Below, piece after piece: positions 9,312-19,200 of a stretch of 38,565 nucleotides of DNA. Position numbers and translations under genes: made by a program. Numbering within the stretch: the stretch's first letter is position 1; each line of letters begins with the position of its first letter. Origin of the DNA: Endozoicomonas atrinae. GTDB taxonomy: Bacteria > Pseudomonadota > Gammaproteobacteria > Pseudomonadales > Endozoicomonadaceae. The stretch is from positions 1 through 38,565 of the forward strand of contig NZ_LUKQ02000029.1 in assembly GCF_001647025.1 (NCBI RefSeq), read 5' to 3'. The notes under the pieces are model-generated. The model saw only the letters and a list, made by a program, of their open reading frames with translations, was not told the origin of the DNA and did no database searches.

Positions 9312-10226
9312 TCAAGGCTTGAAATTGATGACCTGAACTCCGTTGTCCTTCTCAAGAATGTTGATATTACCTGAGAAGATGGTTTGATTATCGGCATGCT
9401 CATAATCCTTTCGCTCGCCACTGCGGTCAAGCTCCAGGTTTTTGAAATCAAACAGTTCTGTATCCGCCATTTGTGAAGGCGCAATATTTTGCATTGCCGT
9501 AAAAATGGACTCAATACGGCTTGGGTGCTTTCTTTCCCATTCAGACAGCATGGCCTTGATGTTCTGTCGTTGCAGGTTTTCCTGGGAGCCGCATAGGTTA
9601 CAGGGGATGATTGGGAACTCCAGTTGCTCTGAGAAGCGGGTTATGTCTTTTTCCCGGCAATATGCCAGAGGGCGAATCACGATGTTGCGACCGTCGTCAG
9701 AGCGCAGCTTCGGTGGCATGGCGGACAATCTTGAACCATAGAACATATTCAGGAACATGGTTTCTACGATGTCATCCTTGTGGTGTCCAAGGGCTATCTT
9801 TGTTGCACCAATATCTTCTGCAAAAGCATACAGGGTGCCCCTTCTCAGGCGTGAGCAAAGACCGCAGGTTGTTTTACCCTCAGGTACTTTTTCTTTGACG
9901 ACGGAATAAGTGTCCCGGTTGATGATGTGATACGGTACGCCTAGCCCGTCAAGATAGTCAGGCAGGATATGCTCTGGAAAACCAGGCTGTTTCTGATCCA
10001 GGTTAACAGCAATAAGCTCAAAATGGATTGGGGCGCTTTTCTGAAGGCTCATGAGGATATGCAGCATGGTATAGCTGTCTTTACCGCCCGACAGGCAAAC
10101 CATAACCCGGTCGCCATTTTCGATCATATTAAAGTCTTCGATGGCTCTTCCGGTCAGACGTCTGAGTTTTTTCTGGAGTTTATTGAAACTGTATTTTTCA
10201 GAACCAGTCAGGTTGGTGGTTGTCAT
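9312..10226 (-). CDS. ttcA: tRNA 2-thiocytidine biosynthesis protein TtcA
   Basis: 304 residues. The ATP-pyrophosphatase PP-loop is [12 protein letters not shown] (SGGKDS at 46-51). The iron-sulfur cysteines are CGLC (C121, C124) and C212 within PCNLCGSQ, matching the three-Cys cluster of E. coli TtcA. It adenylates and thiolates C32 of certain tRNAs in the cytoplasm. The last 40 or so residues beyond the conserved core are divergent. It is a single gene, divergent from the DksA-like gene. Confidence 0.96.
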   Translation of the reverse strand: MTTTNLTGSEKYSFNKLQKKLRRLTGRAIEDFNMIENGDRVMVCLSGGKDSYTMLHILMSLQKSAPIHFELIAVNLDQKQPGFPEHILPDYLDGLGVPYHIINRDTYSVVKEKVPEGKTTCGLCSRLRRGTLYAFAEDIGATKIALGHHKDDIVETMFLNMFYGSRLSAMPPKLRSDDGRNIVIRPLAYCREKDITRFSEQLEFPIIPCNLCGSQENLQRQNIKAMLSEWERKHPSRIESIFTAMQNIAPSQMADTELFDFKNLELDRSGERKDYEHADNQTIFSGNINILEKDNGVQVINFKP

Positions 10227-10577
10227 AGGGCCTGTGCTAGCTGTCAGTGTAAATCGGCTGATTATATCTGCCGGTTACCATTCAACCAAGTCAGTGTTTA
10301 ACGGAAAGCCTGTAGTGGCAAAAGACCACTGGGCAGAAAAGATGTATTTTATTGATAGAGAATATTACGCTGACGGTATCAATGATCTACTATTTGAATT
10401 CAGGATTTCTGAAAATAATCAGTCCCCCGTAGGTTGTCATTAATATTTTTTCCGCTTTTTGCGAACTGGGATACGGTTTTTCAGTGTTGTGTTATGGTAA
10501 AGAGTGATCTTTTTACAAAACCATTCTTTATAGAATAAAAGCAGGGTTCTCCAGTATTTTTGTGCAGGGGTAGCAAA
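10227..10577. other. Divergent intergenic region without a recognised gene
   Basis: This 351-bp gap separates ttcA (minus) and the DksA-like gene (plus) and must carry both promoters. It is AT-rich near 10440-10550, but no convincing -35/-10 pair, FNR box or conserved small reading frame was found. An AGGGG at 10566-10570 serves the downstream ATG. Confidence 0.5.
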
Positions 10578-10907
10578 ATGACAGATCATGATAAATTGCA
10601 GAAATGGTTGCTGGCTCGCAGGGATGAGCTGAATACGCGCCTGGGTAAAATAAAAAAAGATGCTTCCCGTAAAAACAGTGCAGACTGGTCTGAGCAGGCT
10701 CAGGAGCGGGAAAATGATGAAGTTATTGATGCGCTTGGGAATGAGGCGGTAATTGAACTCGGCAAAATTAACCGGGCTCTTGATCGGATGACTGAAGGGG
10801 ATTATGGATTTTGCTTATCCTGTGGTAAGGAGATTCCCGTTCAGCGCCTGGAGGTTATGCCTTATGCTGACCTCTGTGTTAAATGTGCAGAAGCCAGGGG
10901 GTTATAG
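10578..10907 (+). CDS. DksA/TraR-family C4 zinc-finger protein
   Basis: 109 residues from the ATG at 10578, supported by AGGGG 7 bases upstream; an in-frame TTG at 10560 is less likely. A helical N-terminal half is followed by YGFCLSCGKEIPVQRLE and DLCVKCAEARG, so C79, C82, C100 and C103 form the zinc finger. Family members bind the RNA polymerase secondary channel and modulate transcription. It is shorter than housekeeping DksA (about 150 residues) and the DxxDxA tip motif of DksA is not evident, so it is more likely an accessory TraR/YbiI-like member. Confidence 0.88.
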   Translation: MTDHDKLQKWLLARRDELNTRLGKIKKDASRKNSADWSEQAQERENDEVIDALGNEAVIELGKINRALDRMTEGDYGFCLSCGKEIPVQRLEVMPYADLCVKCAEARGL

Positions 10908-11004
10908 CGTGTATGCGGGATCACGAAGCATGCTAAGGGGCGGCTTGTCTTTACTGGTGTGTTTCGTGACCTGGTTGGTTTATCCATCTGGCTGAAGCAC
11001 AATA

Positions 11005-11544
11005 TCAGGCGGGCTTGGCTGCAGCCTGGTTAAAGTATTTTGACTCTTCGGTGGAGTTGCCTGATTCAATAATCATCTTTTGGTAACTTTCACAGAAACT
11101 CTGGATAGTTCCCGGGTTTCTGCTGTGGAATTGCTTTTGCCATAACTTGCCCATAGCGGTGATATCGTCCTGGTCGATTTTCTCTATCTTTATGCCGGAT
11201 CGATGATAGATAAGCCATGCGATGGCCGTAGCGTAAACCAGGTTGGTGGCAAGTTCATGATGGGGGTGGGAAAGAAACTCTCGCTGGCTGGCCAGTCCAC
11301 GAACCTTGCTCGAGAGATCGGGGTTTGGGGCAAGAAACAGATCCCAGATTTTTCTGTGCATACGTGGTGATATTTGATAAATACCAAGGGCTTGATGATT
11401 GGCAAGTTTCAGGTGAAAGCCGAGTCCAGACTCTCTTGCAGCGGTACCAAGGAGCAGGTTTTCAGCAGTAGGGCTCCACATGCCCAGATGCTTGAGTGCT
11501 GGGCGAACAACATAGTGCCTCAGTTCCTTGGCACAGATTCCCAT
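11005..11544 (-). CDS. Hypothetical protein with lysozyme/transglycosylase-like features
   Basis: 179 residues from the ATG at 11544, which has AAGGA 8 bases upstream; the longer frame from 11613 lacks a ribosome site. The segment LLLGTAARESGLGFHLKL then QALGIYQISPRMHRKIWD resembles the lysozyme-like fold of some phage structural or lysis proteins, where an E followed by SG starts the active site (E38 here) and a G-x-Y/F-Q motif follows. There is no signal peptide. The gene sits alone between the DksA-like gene and apt. The assignment rests on wording recalled from phage proteins and is tentative. Confidence 0.55.
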   Translation of the reverse strand: MGICAKELRHYVVRPALKHLGMWSPTAENLLLGTAARESGLGFHLKLANHQALGIYQISPRMHRKIWDLFLAPNPDLSSKVRGLASQREFLSHPHHELATNLVYATAIAWLIYHRSGIKIEKIDQDDITAMGKLWQKQFHSRNPGTIQSFCESYQKMIIESGNSTEESKYFNQAAAKPA

Positions 11545-11691
11545 ATGAAAAGTCCTTTTTTCTGGGGAAGTATCTTCCGGCTGAGGGCTTCTGAGCCTGC
11601 CGGACAGGATCATGGAGCCGACTCTGGAAAATAGGCATCGGCTCTATGAGAGATATCGTATCATCCCTGAAATTCTGAACTGATGATAAGC

Positions 11692-12249
11692 CTATTCGCC
11701 TTCAAAATTGCACAGGGTATAGGTTGGAATGCCTGCTGCGTTCAGCTTGTCGGCACCCTTGAGATCGGGCAGATTAATGATGGCAGCGGCTTCCAGAGTG
11801 CTGGCTCCGGCTTTACGGACCAGCTGATCAGCTGCCAGCAGTGTGCCTCCTGTGGCGATAAGGTCATCCATCAACAGGATTTTTTCACCGGCATTGATTG
11901 TGTCTTCATGCATTTCCAGCACTGCTTTTCCATACTCAAGGTCATACTCTACGCAGATGGTTTTTCCAGGTAGTTTACCTTTCTTGCGGAACAGTACCAG
12001 TGGCTTGTTCAGAATATAGGCCAGTGTTGAGCCAAGCAGGAAACCGCGGGCATCCAGAGCACCAATGCGATCAAAAGTCTGGTTCTCATAACGCTGAACC
12101 AAGACATCGACGGTCTTGCGCCATGCTTCCGGGTTTTCAAACAGCGTGGTGATATCCCTGAACAGGATGCCTTCATGAGGCCAGTCCGGTATGGTTCTGA
12201 TTTGGGATTGCAGATATTCCTGAACGGATAAGCTTTCGTTTGTATGCAT
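11692..12249 (-). CDS. apt: Adenine phosphoribosyltransferase
   Basis: Converts adenine and PRPP to AMP in purine salvage. 185 residues from the ATG at 12249, close to E. coli Apt (183). The PRPP-binding loop is ILLMDDLIATGGT; IPDWPHEGILFRDIT, GARGF-like DARGFLLG and RKKGKLPG are also conserved. The open frame runs on to a TTG at 12303 and contains another ATG at 12261; none has a clear Shine-Dalgarno, so the start is uncertain by a few codons. It lies downstream of fnr on the same strand with a 79-bp gap, and may work with the deaminases at 32-35 kb. Confidence 0.95.
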   Translation of the reverse strand: MHTNESLSVQEYLQSQIRTIPDWPHEGILFRDITTLFENPEAWRKTVDVLVQRYENQTFDRIGALDARGFLLGSTLAYILNKPLVLFRKKGKLPGKTICVEYDLEYGKAVLEMHEDTINAGEKILLMDDLIATGGTLLAADQLVRKAGASTLEAAAIINLPDLKGADKLNAAGIPTYTLCNFEGE

Positions 12250-12328
12250 GGGAGAGAGCATGCCGCTATCAGTCAATGGGATAAAAGGAAAAAGCCACCT
12301 CAAAGGGTAGCTTCTTTAGGGAATAAAG

Positions 12329-13087
12329 TCAGGCGCTGGTGGCAATCTGGTTTGGCTCCAGCGTTTTTCCGCCGGCCAGTGCGCAGAGCTCAACAGAGTT
12401 GCGAATTTCGATTTCCTTACCCACGGCTGAGATTAGGCCATTCTTCTGGAAGCGGGTGAATACTCGACTCACCGTTTCTACAGCCAGTCCCAGGTAGTTT
12501 CCCATTTCATTTCTCGACATGGAGAGTCGGAACGACTGGGAAGAAAAACCACGACGACGAAAACGGCTAGCCAGATTGATCAGAAACGTGGCAATACGCT
12601 CGTCTGCGTTTTTCTTGGAGAGCAGCATCATCATTTGCTGGTCTTCACGGATACGTTTGCTCATCAGGCGCATCAGATGCCGACGAAGTTCTGGAAACTG
12701 ATCTGAAAGGGTTTCCAGTTGTTCGAAAGGAATCTCGCAGATCATGGTGGTTTCCATTGCCTGGGCTGAAACCGGATAGGTGTCGGTATCCATGCCGCTC
12801 AGGCCAAGAATTTCGCTGGGCAGGTAAAATCCGGTGATTTGTTCCTCACCTTCATTGGTAGCCGTGTAGGTTTTAATAGCCCCTGAGCGAACAGCAAAAA
12901 CACTGGTGAAGGGGTCGCCTTCCAGAAACAGGTGTTCGCCTTTTTTCAAAGGACGCCCACGCTTGATGATGTGATCCAGCTGATCAATATCCTTAATGCT
13001 TAGTGCCAGTGGCAGGCACAATGAGCTGAGGCTGCAGTCTCTGCAGGCCACATGGCTCGGCTGTCGGACGTTGGGCTTTGACGTCAT
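12329..13087 (-). CDS. fnr: FNR/ANR-type oxygen-sensing transcriptional regulator
   Basis: 252 residues of the CRP/FNR family. Three N-terminal cysteines (C15, C18, C24 in CRDCSLSSLC) and C117 (MICEIPFEQL) match the [4Fe-4S] ligands of E. coli FNR. The cyclic-nucleotide-binding-like beta barrel covers about 40-140. The helix-turn-helix has ETVSRVFTRFQKNG with E204, S207 and R208, which read the TTGAT-N4-ATCAA site. It should activate genes at low oxygen. Matching boxes occur upstream of ccoN and hemN in this window. No FNR box was seen ahead of fnr itself. Confidence 0.96.
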   Translation of the reverse strand: MTSKPNVRQPSHVACRDCSLSSLCLPLALSIKDIDQLDHIIKRGRPLKKGEHLFLEGDPFTSVFAVRSGAIKTYTATNEGEEQITGFYLPSEILGLSGMDTDTYPVSAQAMETTMICEIPFEQLETLSDQFPELRRHLMRLMSKRIREDQQMMMLLSKKNADERIATFLINLASRFRRRGFSSQSFRLSMSRNEMGNYLGLAVETVSRVFTRFQKNGLISAVGKEIEIRNSVELCALAGGKTLEPNQIATSA

Positions 13088-13548
13088 TGAGAGGCCTCAA
13101 AGTCGTATTTGCGAAATTCGACACCATTTTATGGAAAGTGTTACCGGACTGTAAATCAGGTATATACGCAACTGGGCAGACCTAAAGTAGGGGTTTAGTG
13201 CTGCTTCAGCAGGGCGTCATAATCTGCGGATGTTCCGATGAGCTTTCATCTGCTGTGTCGTCTATCCAGCTCAGGGCTGACCCTGATAATAGTACCGGTC
13301 ATTGCTCCTGGTGGTTGTATGTCTTTATCCCTGGAAAATCAATCTGACGTTGTCTTGTGTCACAGGATTGAATTTTCGTTCATGATATTTGACTGACTTG
13401 GCAGATTTTGCACTTATGTTTCAAGTAAATCAATGTGAGAGTGGTGACAAATAGTAGTCAGTTTCGGTTTTTTTCTGATAAGTGGTAGGTGAGTGGGGGG
13501 GGGGCAACTCTTTGCAGAATTGTTTCAGTGGTTGCTTTGTGTGGCTGG
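13088..13548. other. Intergenic region between hemN and fnr, with a run of ten G
   Basis: About 460 bp upstream of fnr. It holds a TCAGGG/CCCTGA inverted repeat (13271-13286) and an uninterrupted run of ten G at 13495-13504. No conserved reading frame or consensus FNR site was found. The fnr promoter should lie here but could not be pinned down. Confidence 0.5.
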
Positions 13549-13590
13549 AAAAGGGTTCCGAAGTTTTGTTACAACTATGGAACCCTTTAT
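13549..13590 (-). terminator. Terminator downstream of hemN
   Basis: A 10-bp perfect stem (13550-13559 with 13579-13588) flanks a 19-base loop just past the hemN stop. On the minus strand the stem ends in CCCTTTT. The loop is long, but the position and T tract fit an intrinsic terminator. Confidence 0.6.
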
Positions 13591-13593
13591 GTA

Positions 13594-14991
13594 TCAAATG
13601 ACCTTGGAGTACAGAGGCTTTTCTTTCATCTCGGGTTGATTGAGGTAGTGGTCAAACTGCATGCAGATGTTACGGATCAGCAGTTTTCCCTTGGGCAGTA
13701 CTTCCAGTAAGTCATCGCTACTCAGGCTGACAAGGCCGTCTGCCATCATCGGCTCAAGTCTGGCAAGCTCATCACGGAAGTAATCTCTGAATTGAATGCC
13801 AAACTGTTCTTCAATATCGCTTAACCTTAGTTTGAAGTGGCAGATCAGCTGGGTAATCACTGCCTGACGAACCTTATCGTCATCCGTCATCTTCAGTCCG
13901 CGTACCATCGGCAGCTGTTTCTCATTGATCATGGAGTAGTACTGTGCTTCATCAGTACTGTTCTGTATGTAAGTGTCGCCTACCTGGCTGATGGAAGAAA
14001 CTCCCATGCCAATCAGGTCGCAGTGGCTATGGGTGGTATAACCCTGAAAATTTCTGTGCAGAGTGCCTTCTTCCTGGGCAATGGCCAGTTCATCATCTGG
14101 CAGGGCAAAGTGATCCATGCCGATGTAGATGTATCCCTGATCCAGCAGTTTTTCTGTGGCCTGCTGAAGAATCTCCAGCTTCATTTCAGGTGCCGGCAGA
14201 TCCTGATCATTAATTCTGCGCTGTGGCTTAAAGCGGTGTGGCAAGTGCGCATAATTAAACAGTGATAGCCGATCCGGGGTCATATCGATCACCCGGTCAA
14301 TGGTTTCCATAAAGCTGTTCGTTGTCTGGAAGGGCAGGCCATAAATCAGGTCCATGTGTACGGATCGGAACGCCATTGCCCTGGAGGCATCAAGAACCGA
14401 TTGAATCATACTTTCAGGCTGTACCCGATTGACGGCTTTCTGCACTATTGGGTTCAGATCTTGAACACCCATACTGATCCGGTTAAAGCCCAGGTCTCTC
14501 AGCGTACTCATCATGGGCCAGTCGACTTCCCTTGGATCCAGCTCAATGGAGTAGTCTGCGGTATCGCTGTGGGTCAGCTGAAAGTGCTGGCTGATATGCC
14601 CCATCAGGTCTGTAATCTGCTCCCTGCTCAAAAAGGTGGGTGTACCACCCCCAAAGTGCAGTTGCTCAACCCGTTGTTCATGGCTGTATAGCGCCGATTG
14701 CATCTCTATTTCACGGAACAGGTATTCCAGATAAATATTGGAGCGGTCACGGTGTTTGGTCACAATTTTATTACAGGCGCAGTAATAGCAGACATGGGAG
14801 CAGAACGGGATGTGGAAGTAGAGTGATAGCGGCTTGATGCTGCTGGCACTGGACTGGGCATTTTGATGGTATTTCTGAATATCAAAGCTGCTATCAAACT
14901 GCACCGCTGTGGGATATGAGGTGTAACGCGGGCCTGAGTGGTTGTAACGGTGAATCAGGTCTTTATCCCAAACTGGTGCACTATTCATCAT
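13594..14991 (-). CDS. hemN: Oxygen-independent coproporphyrinogen III dehydrogenase HemN
   Basis: 465 residues. The radical-SAM cluster motif is CSHVCYYCAC (C64, C68, C71), followed by HFGGGTPTFLS and the RISMGVQD segment. It decarboxylates coproporphyrinogen III to protoporphyrinogen IX without oxygen, supplying haem for anaerobic growth. The length matches E. coli HemN (457). An FNR-like box lies 153 bp upstream, consistent with control by the neighbouring Fnr. The start has a choice of two adjacent ATG codons with a GAGAG just upstream. Confidence 0.97.
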   Translation of the reverse strand: MMNSAPVWDKDLIHRYNHSGPRYTSYPTAVQFDSSFDIQKYHQNAQSSASSIKPLSLYFHIPFCSHVCYYCACNKIVTKHRDRSNIYLEYLFREIEMQSALYSHEQRVEQLHFGGGTPTFLSREQITDLMGHISQHFQLTHSDTADYSIELDPREVDWPMMSTLRDLGFNRISMGVQDLNPIVQKAVNRVQPESMIQSVLDASRAMAFRSVHMDLIYGLPFQTTNSFMETIDRVIDMTPDRLSLFNYAHLPHRFKPQRRINDQDLPAPEMKLEILQQATEKLLDQGYIYIGMDHFALPDDELAIAQEEGTLHRNFQGYTTHSHCDLIGMGVSSISQVGDTYIQNSTDEAQYYSMINEKQLPMVRGLKMTDDDKVRQAVITQLICHFKLRLSDIEEQFGIQFRDYFRDELARLEPMMADGLVSLSSDDLLEVLPKGKLLIRNICMQFDHYLNQPEMKEKPLYSKVI

Positions 14992-15346
14992 TGCTCTCGA
15001 ACGGTAATCTTCATGTCTTGTCAGTCAGTGTTTTCGCCTTCAGATCTGTCTTTCGGTGCCGGAAAGCTTAAGGCAAAACAGTCTGTATTACGTCATGATG
15101 CGTCAGGATAGTGTAGAAAGATTTTCAAGGCTGTTCTTTGATCGATGTCAATAGGTAAGAACCGAACTCAATATGCCTTACGGGTTCGTCTTTCCGTGTT
15201 TTTATTGGAGTAGTGTCGCAAATGGCGTGAAATTTAAGAGGGCGGCAATGATACCTGCTCTTTGGCTATAAATCGAGCAAATAATGCCTGGGTAGGATTC
15301 TTATTCTGAAGGGGGTCTGATTTGTATTTTTGATGAGTCATTATAC
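14992..15346. other. Upstream region of hemN, up to the IS4 left end
   Basis: This 355-bp stretch carries the hemN regulatory region with the FNR-like box at 15138-15151. A possible -10 (TACACT on the minus strand, 15115-15110) is placed about 32 bp from the box centre. From about 15160 to the IS end nothing recognisable is seen. Confidence 0.5.
15138..15151 (-). promoter_or_regulatory. FNR/ANR box upstream of hemN
   Basis: TTGATCGATGTCAA differs from TTGAT-N4-ATCAA in one of the ten conserved bases. Its centre is 153 bp from the hemN start. The minus-strand TACACT at 15115-15110 would place it near -41.5, the class II position. Confidence 0.75.
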
Positions 15347-15459
15347 ATCACTGCTGTCCGGTTAGAAATTGGGAAGAAGCTTAAAGAGCCTGTCCCTGCT
15401 GCTTTGCGTTAGAATAGCTATTGTCTAGACAGCTTTTCTGGAACAGGCAAAGGGCAGGC

Positions 15460-16073
15460 ATGAAGCATCATAACAGCGTTTTTCTATAGCAAAAGGTCAT
15501 AGACCGCCTGGCCCGTGGGGCTGCTAGCGACATGGTACGCCTGATTGATTCCACAACGATTGATTTGAACCTGAATCAGTTTGAGTGGGCACACTTCCGA
15601 AAGACTAAAGGGAGGATCAAGTTGCACACGGTTTATGATCCTGAGGCCGATACACCGACATTTTTTGAACTTACAACCGCCAAAGTAAATGACTGCAAGG
15701 CCGCGCAGAACCTACCGATCATGCCTGGTGTTACCTACGTTTTTGATCGGGCCTATGACGACTACAGCTGGTACTACGAAATGACGAATCAGGGCACCTG
15801 GTTCGTGGGGAGAAGAGAATGAAAAGCTCTGCAGTCTATGAAGTCATTGAAGCGCGGGAAACCACGGAGGATTTCATTCTGGAAGACCAGATTATCCGCC
15901 TCTCGTCAGATAAAGGCTGGAAAGCTTGCCCAACAGACCTTCGGCAAGTTCGCATTCGTCGGGAAGAAGACCGCAAGATGCTGACATTCATCAGTAATGA
16001 CCTGAGCAGGGCAGCGGCAGAGATAGCAGCCCTGTATAAATCCCGCTGGCAGATCGAGCTATTTTTCAGCTGA
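15460..16073 (+). pseudogene. IS4-family transposase, 5' part (deleted, frameshifted)
   Basis: MKHHNSVF at the start matches the DUF4372 N-terminus of IS4-type transposases, but a TAG follows at once and about 100 residues are missing before RLIDSTTIDL, which carries the first catalytic D. The second D is in TYVFDRAYDDY. A frameshift at about 15815-15820 moves the reading frame before MKSSAVYEVIEA. The third catalytic residue is the E of KSRWQIELFF. The frame then stops at 16071-16073 where foreign DNA begins. The enzyme cannot be functional. Confidence 0.88.
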
Positions 16074-16266
16074 TCAGTGCTGCCATATGACACGACTGCG
16101 GGGAACCAATGGTACAAGGGCATGTCTAATGTTAAAAAACGACAGTTACCATTATTTCTAGCGCCCCATTGGCTCCTACGTCACGCTCGCCAGGGAAAGG
16201 CGTTCGAGAGCTCGTCGTTTGTCCATTATCTGGGTTGTAAAATGAAATCTTGAGGAGAGTAACAAC

Positions 16267-19200
16267 ATGGATGTCAGCGCTAGAGCAGGCTTTCCCGCAA
16301 GCCCTTCAGGCAATAGCAGCCCTGTTCTCAGCAGCGACCAGCAACTTGCCGATCAACTGGTCAATGCAGCTGCAAAAGGGGATACCCACCAGGTGATCCG
16401 CGCCGTTGCAGCCAATGGCTTAAACATACTGTCGAACCCCCATAGCGAAACGGGTAACACGGCCCTGCATGCCGCCATACAAAACCGTCATGTTGAGGTG
16501 GTGGGTGCAATCACAGGCCTGCTTGTTCAGCCCACCCCATCGAGTACCGTCAACCTTCGAAAACTTTTAGATCTGAAAAACAACGAAAACCATTCGCCGT
16601 TGGAAGTCGGTGGATTAACGCCCGAGATCAAAACAGAACTCTTACCCTGTCTATCTGGCCGGTGGCCCTTTTGCACCACCCATAAAGGATACATCGTTTT
16701 CCCCTATCAGCAGGAGTGTGGATGCAGGGTTTGTGCATTGTGTTCGGAGAACATCAAGTCTGGCGATGCAAACTGTATAAATTGTCAAGAATATCTCAAT
16801 GAAGGCAGTAAAATGCCTGATTTTGGCCTGATGATGGACGCTAAGCGTGATATCAGGAAATACCCCGTGCTGTTTGACGGGGCAGACACTCCTGCCTGTC
16901 CCAACTGCAAAAGCCTGGCCTTTCCACCGTTTGAATCCCAGTGTGGTCATGTTCTCTGTTACACCTGCGTATCGAAAACCGATAAGACATGTCAGGCAAA
17001 AATCGATGACACCGACAATCTTTGCCAGCAACCGCTTAAATCGATTCATCTCGATGAGGGCGCCAGCCAACGCTACATTCGTCTTTTTTCCTCGCAGACA
17101 CAATACGGTGACTGTTCGGCCCTCGGGCAGCCCATCCGGGAAGCGATGAACCGCCCGAGCACCTCCGCAGAGCGGGTTGAGGCACCCCCTGCAGCCGATG
17201 TTTCTATGGCCCACGCTGACACCACCGTTATCAATGGCATCACCGTAGAGAATTGCCCACACCTCCCTGGCCGGCCTGATCGATACGCGGTTCCAGCCAG
17301 CGACAGGATTCATAAAAAATATTCCGACGACGTAGCGTTAAACCTGAAAATCGAGGAACTGGAATACAGGCTGGAGTTTTCCTCTGAAAAGATCGCAGCA
17401 AAGCTGGATAAAGCACTGGCCAATGCCCGTGCACAACAGGAAGCAGAGCAAAAAAAGAAAGAACAACGCGTGATTTCATCCCCGTCAAATGACGACGAAC
17501 AGCTTAGTCAGTCTTATGATTCTGACTCTGAGGGCGTATCAGACAGTTCGTTGGAATCACTTTCCTCAGGGTATTACTCGATGTCAGACATGGAGACTGA
17601 AAACTCGGAAGATGAGGAGATCGACATTCTTAGTCTGACTGATGAGCCTGTTCAGCAAGAAGCATCAGACAGTTTGTTGGAACACTTCCTCCGAGAGTTT
17701 GATGCAATGTCAGCAATGTTCTCTGACCAAACCCCTACAGTGCGGGAGACTGATTGTTCAATTACCCACACACAACAAGAAGAACAAGTAGCGGCAGAGC
17801 AAAACGAGCCTGAAAACCCGGAAGATGAGGATATCGACATTATTTCTCAGTCTGATGAGAATGATCAGCAGGAAGAATCAGACAGTTTGTTGGAATACTG
17901 TCTCCGAGAGTTTAATGGAAGGCCAGAAACGTTGTCTGATCAAACCACTGCAGCGCTGGGGACTGAACGGGCCATTGCCCACACACAAGAAGCTGTAGAA
18001 CACGTAGCGGCAGAGCAAAATGAGCCTGAAAGCTCTGAAGATGAGGATATCAGTATTATTTCTCAGTCTGATGAGACCGATCAACAGGAAGCAGCAGAGC
18101 AACAAGCAACAACCCAACACGTGATTGCACAACCGACAGAGGATGATGAAGGCATCCTTGCTCTGTCTGGTGATTTTGTTGGTCAATGGCTAGCTTCAGG
18201 CCATTCGTGGGGAACGCACTCTTCTCTGTATTACACAATGTCAGAAACGAGTCCTACCCCCATCACCGCAGTGCCGGAGCCTGAACCGACAAATGCCCAG
18301 ACACTACAAGAGGAACAACAAGAAGAATCGCCAGTGCAACGGGTGCTTGAACAGTCGCTGGATGACATCGAAACGCCTGCTCTGTCTGCTGACCCTGGTC
18401 TCCCTCCCTATGAGTCTTACGCAACACCAGAAATGTTGCATGTCCCAATCACAGTACTGCCGGCGACCGAACCGACACCTCCCCAGACCCAACAAGCAGC
18501 GCCTGAGCAGTACATGATTGCACAGCCGGCTGAGAGCATCGAACCGCCTGCTCTGTCTGATGGTGCTGAGCCACTGGAAGCAATAGACAGTTGGCAGCCA
18601 GTACTTCCCCCGGTGTCCTGCAAAATGTCAGAAACGTTGCCAGGCGTCAGCATTGCCTCTTCCATTGGATTGCGACCCACCATGGAAGATGCCCACATTG
18701 CCACCCACTTCACGATTAAGGCGGGAGGGGAAAATGTGCCGATTAGTATATTCGGGGTTTTCGATGGACATGGAACGAAGGAGGTCGCGGACCATGCTGC
18801 ACAGCATATCGTTAAATTCCTCACCAAATGGCTTGAATTGTACAATGCGGAAAGCCTGACGGATGAGAGGATATGGAATGCCATCAAAATTGCCCTCGTT
18901 GACCTCAGCCGTAGCAGTCACTGTGTATTTGGCGGTAGCACCGCCTGTATCGGCCTGATCATCAAGAACGAACTTTGGATTGCCAACCTGGGTGATTCCC
19001 GCGCCATTCTGGTAAACCGTAACGGGGAGGTCATTCAGTTAAGCGAGGATGCCAAGCCAGAGAATGAAATCTACAAAACATCGATAGAAAAACGAGGCGG
19101 GTTTGTTGGAAATGCCCTTGGCATTTATCGGATCAACAATATTCTTGCACCGGCAAGGGCTTTAGCTGATCACCATTTAAATGGTGCGGTGTGCTCACGT

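Noticed and set aside
16651-17313. Minus-strand open frame of 220 codons inside the effector-like gene
   Set aside because: It lies opposite the Cys/His-rich region and has no recognisable features; treated as a shadow.
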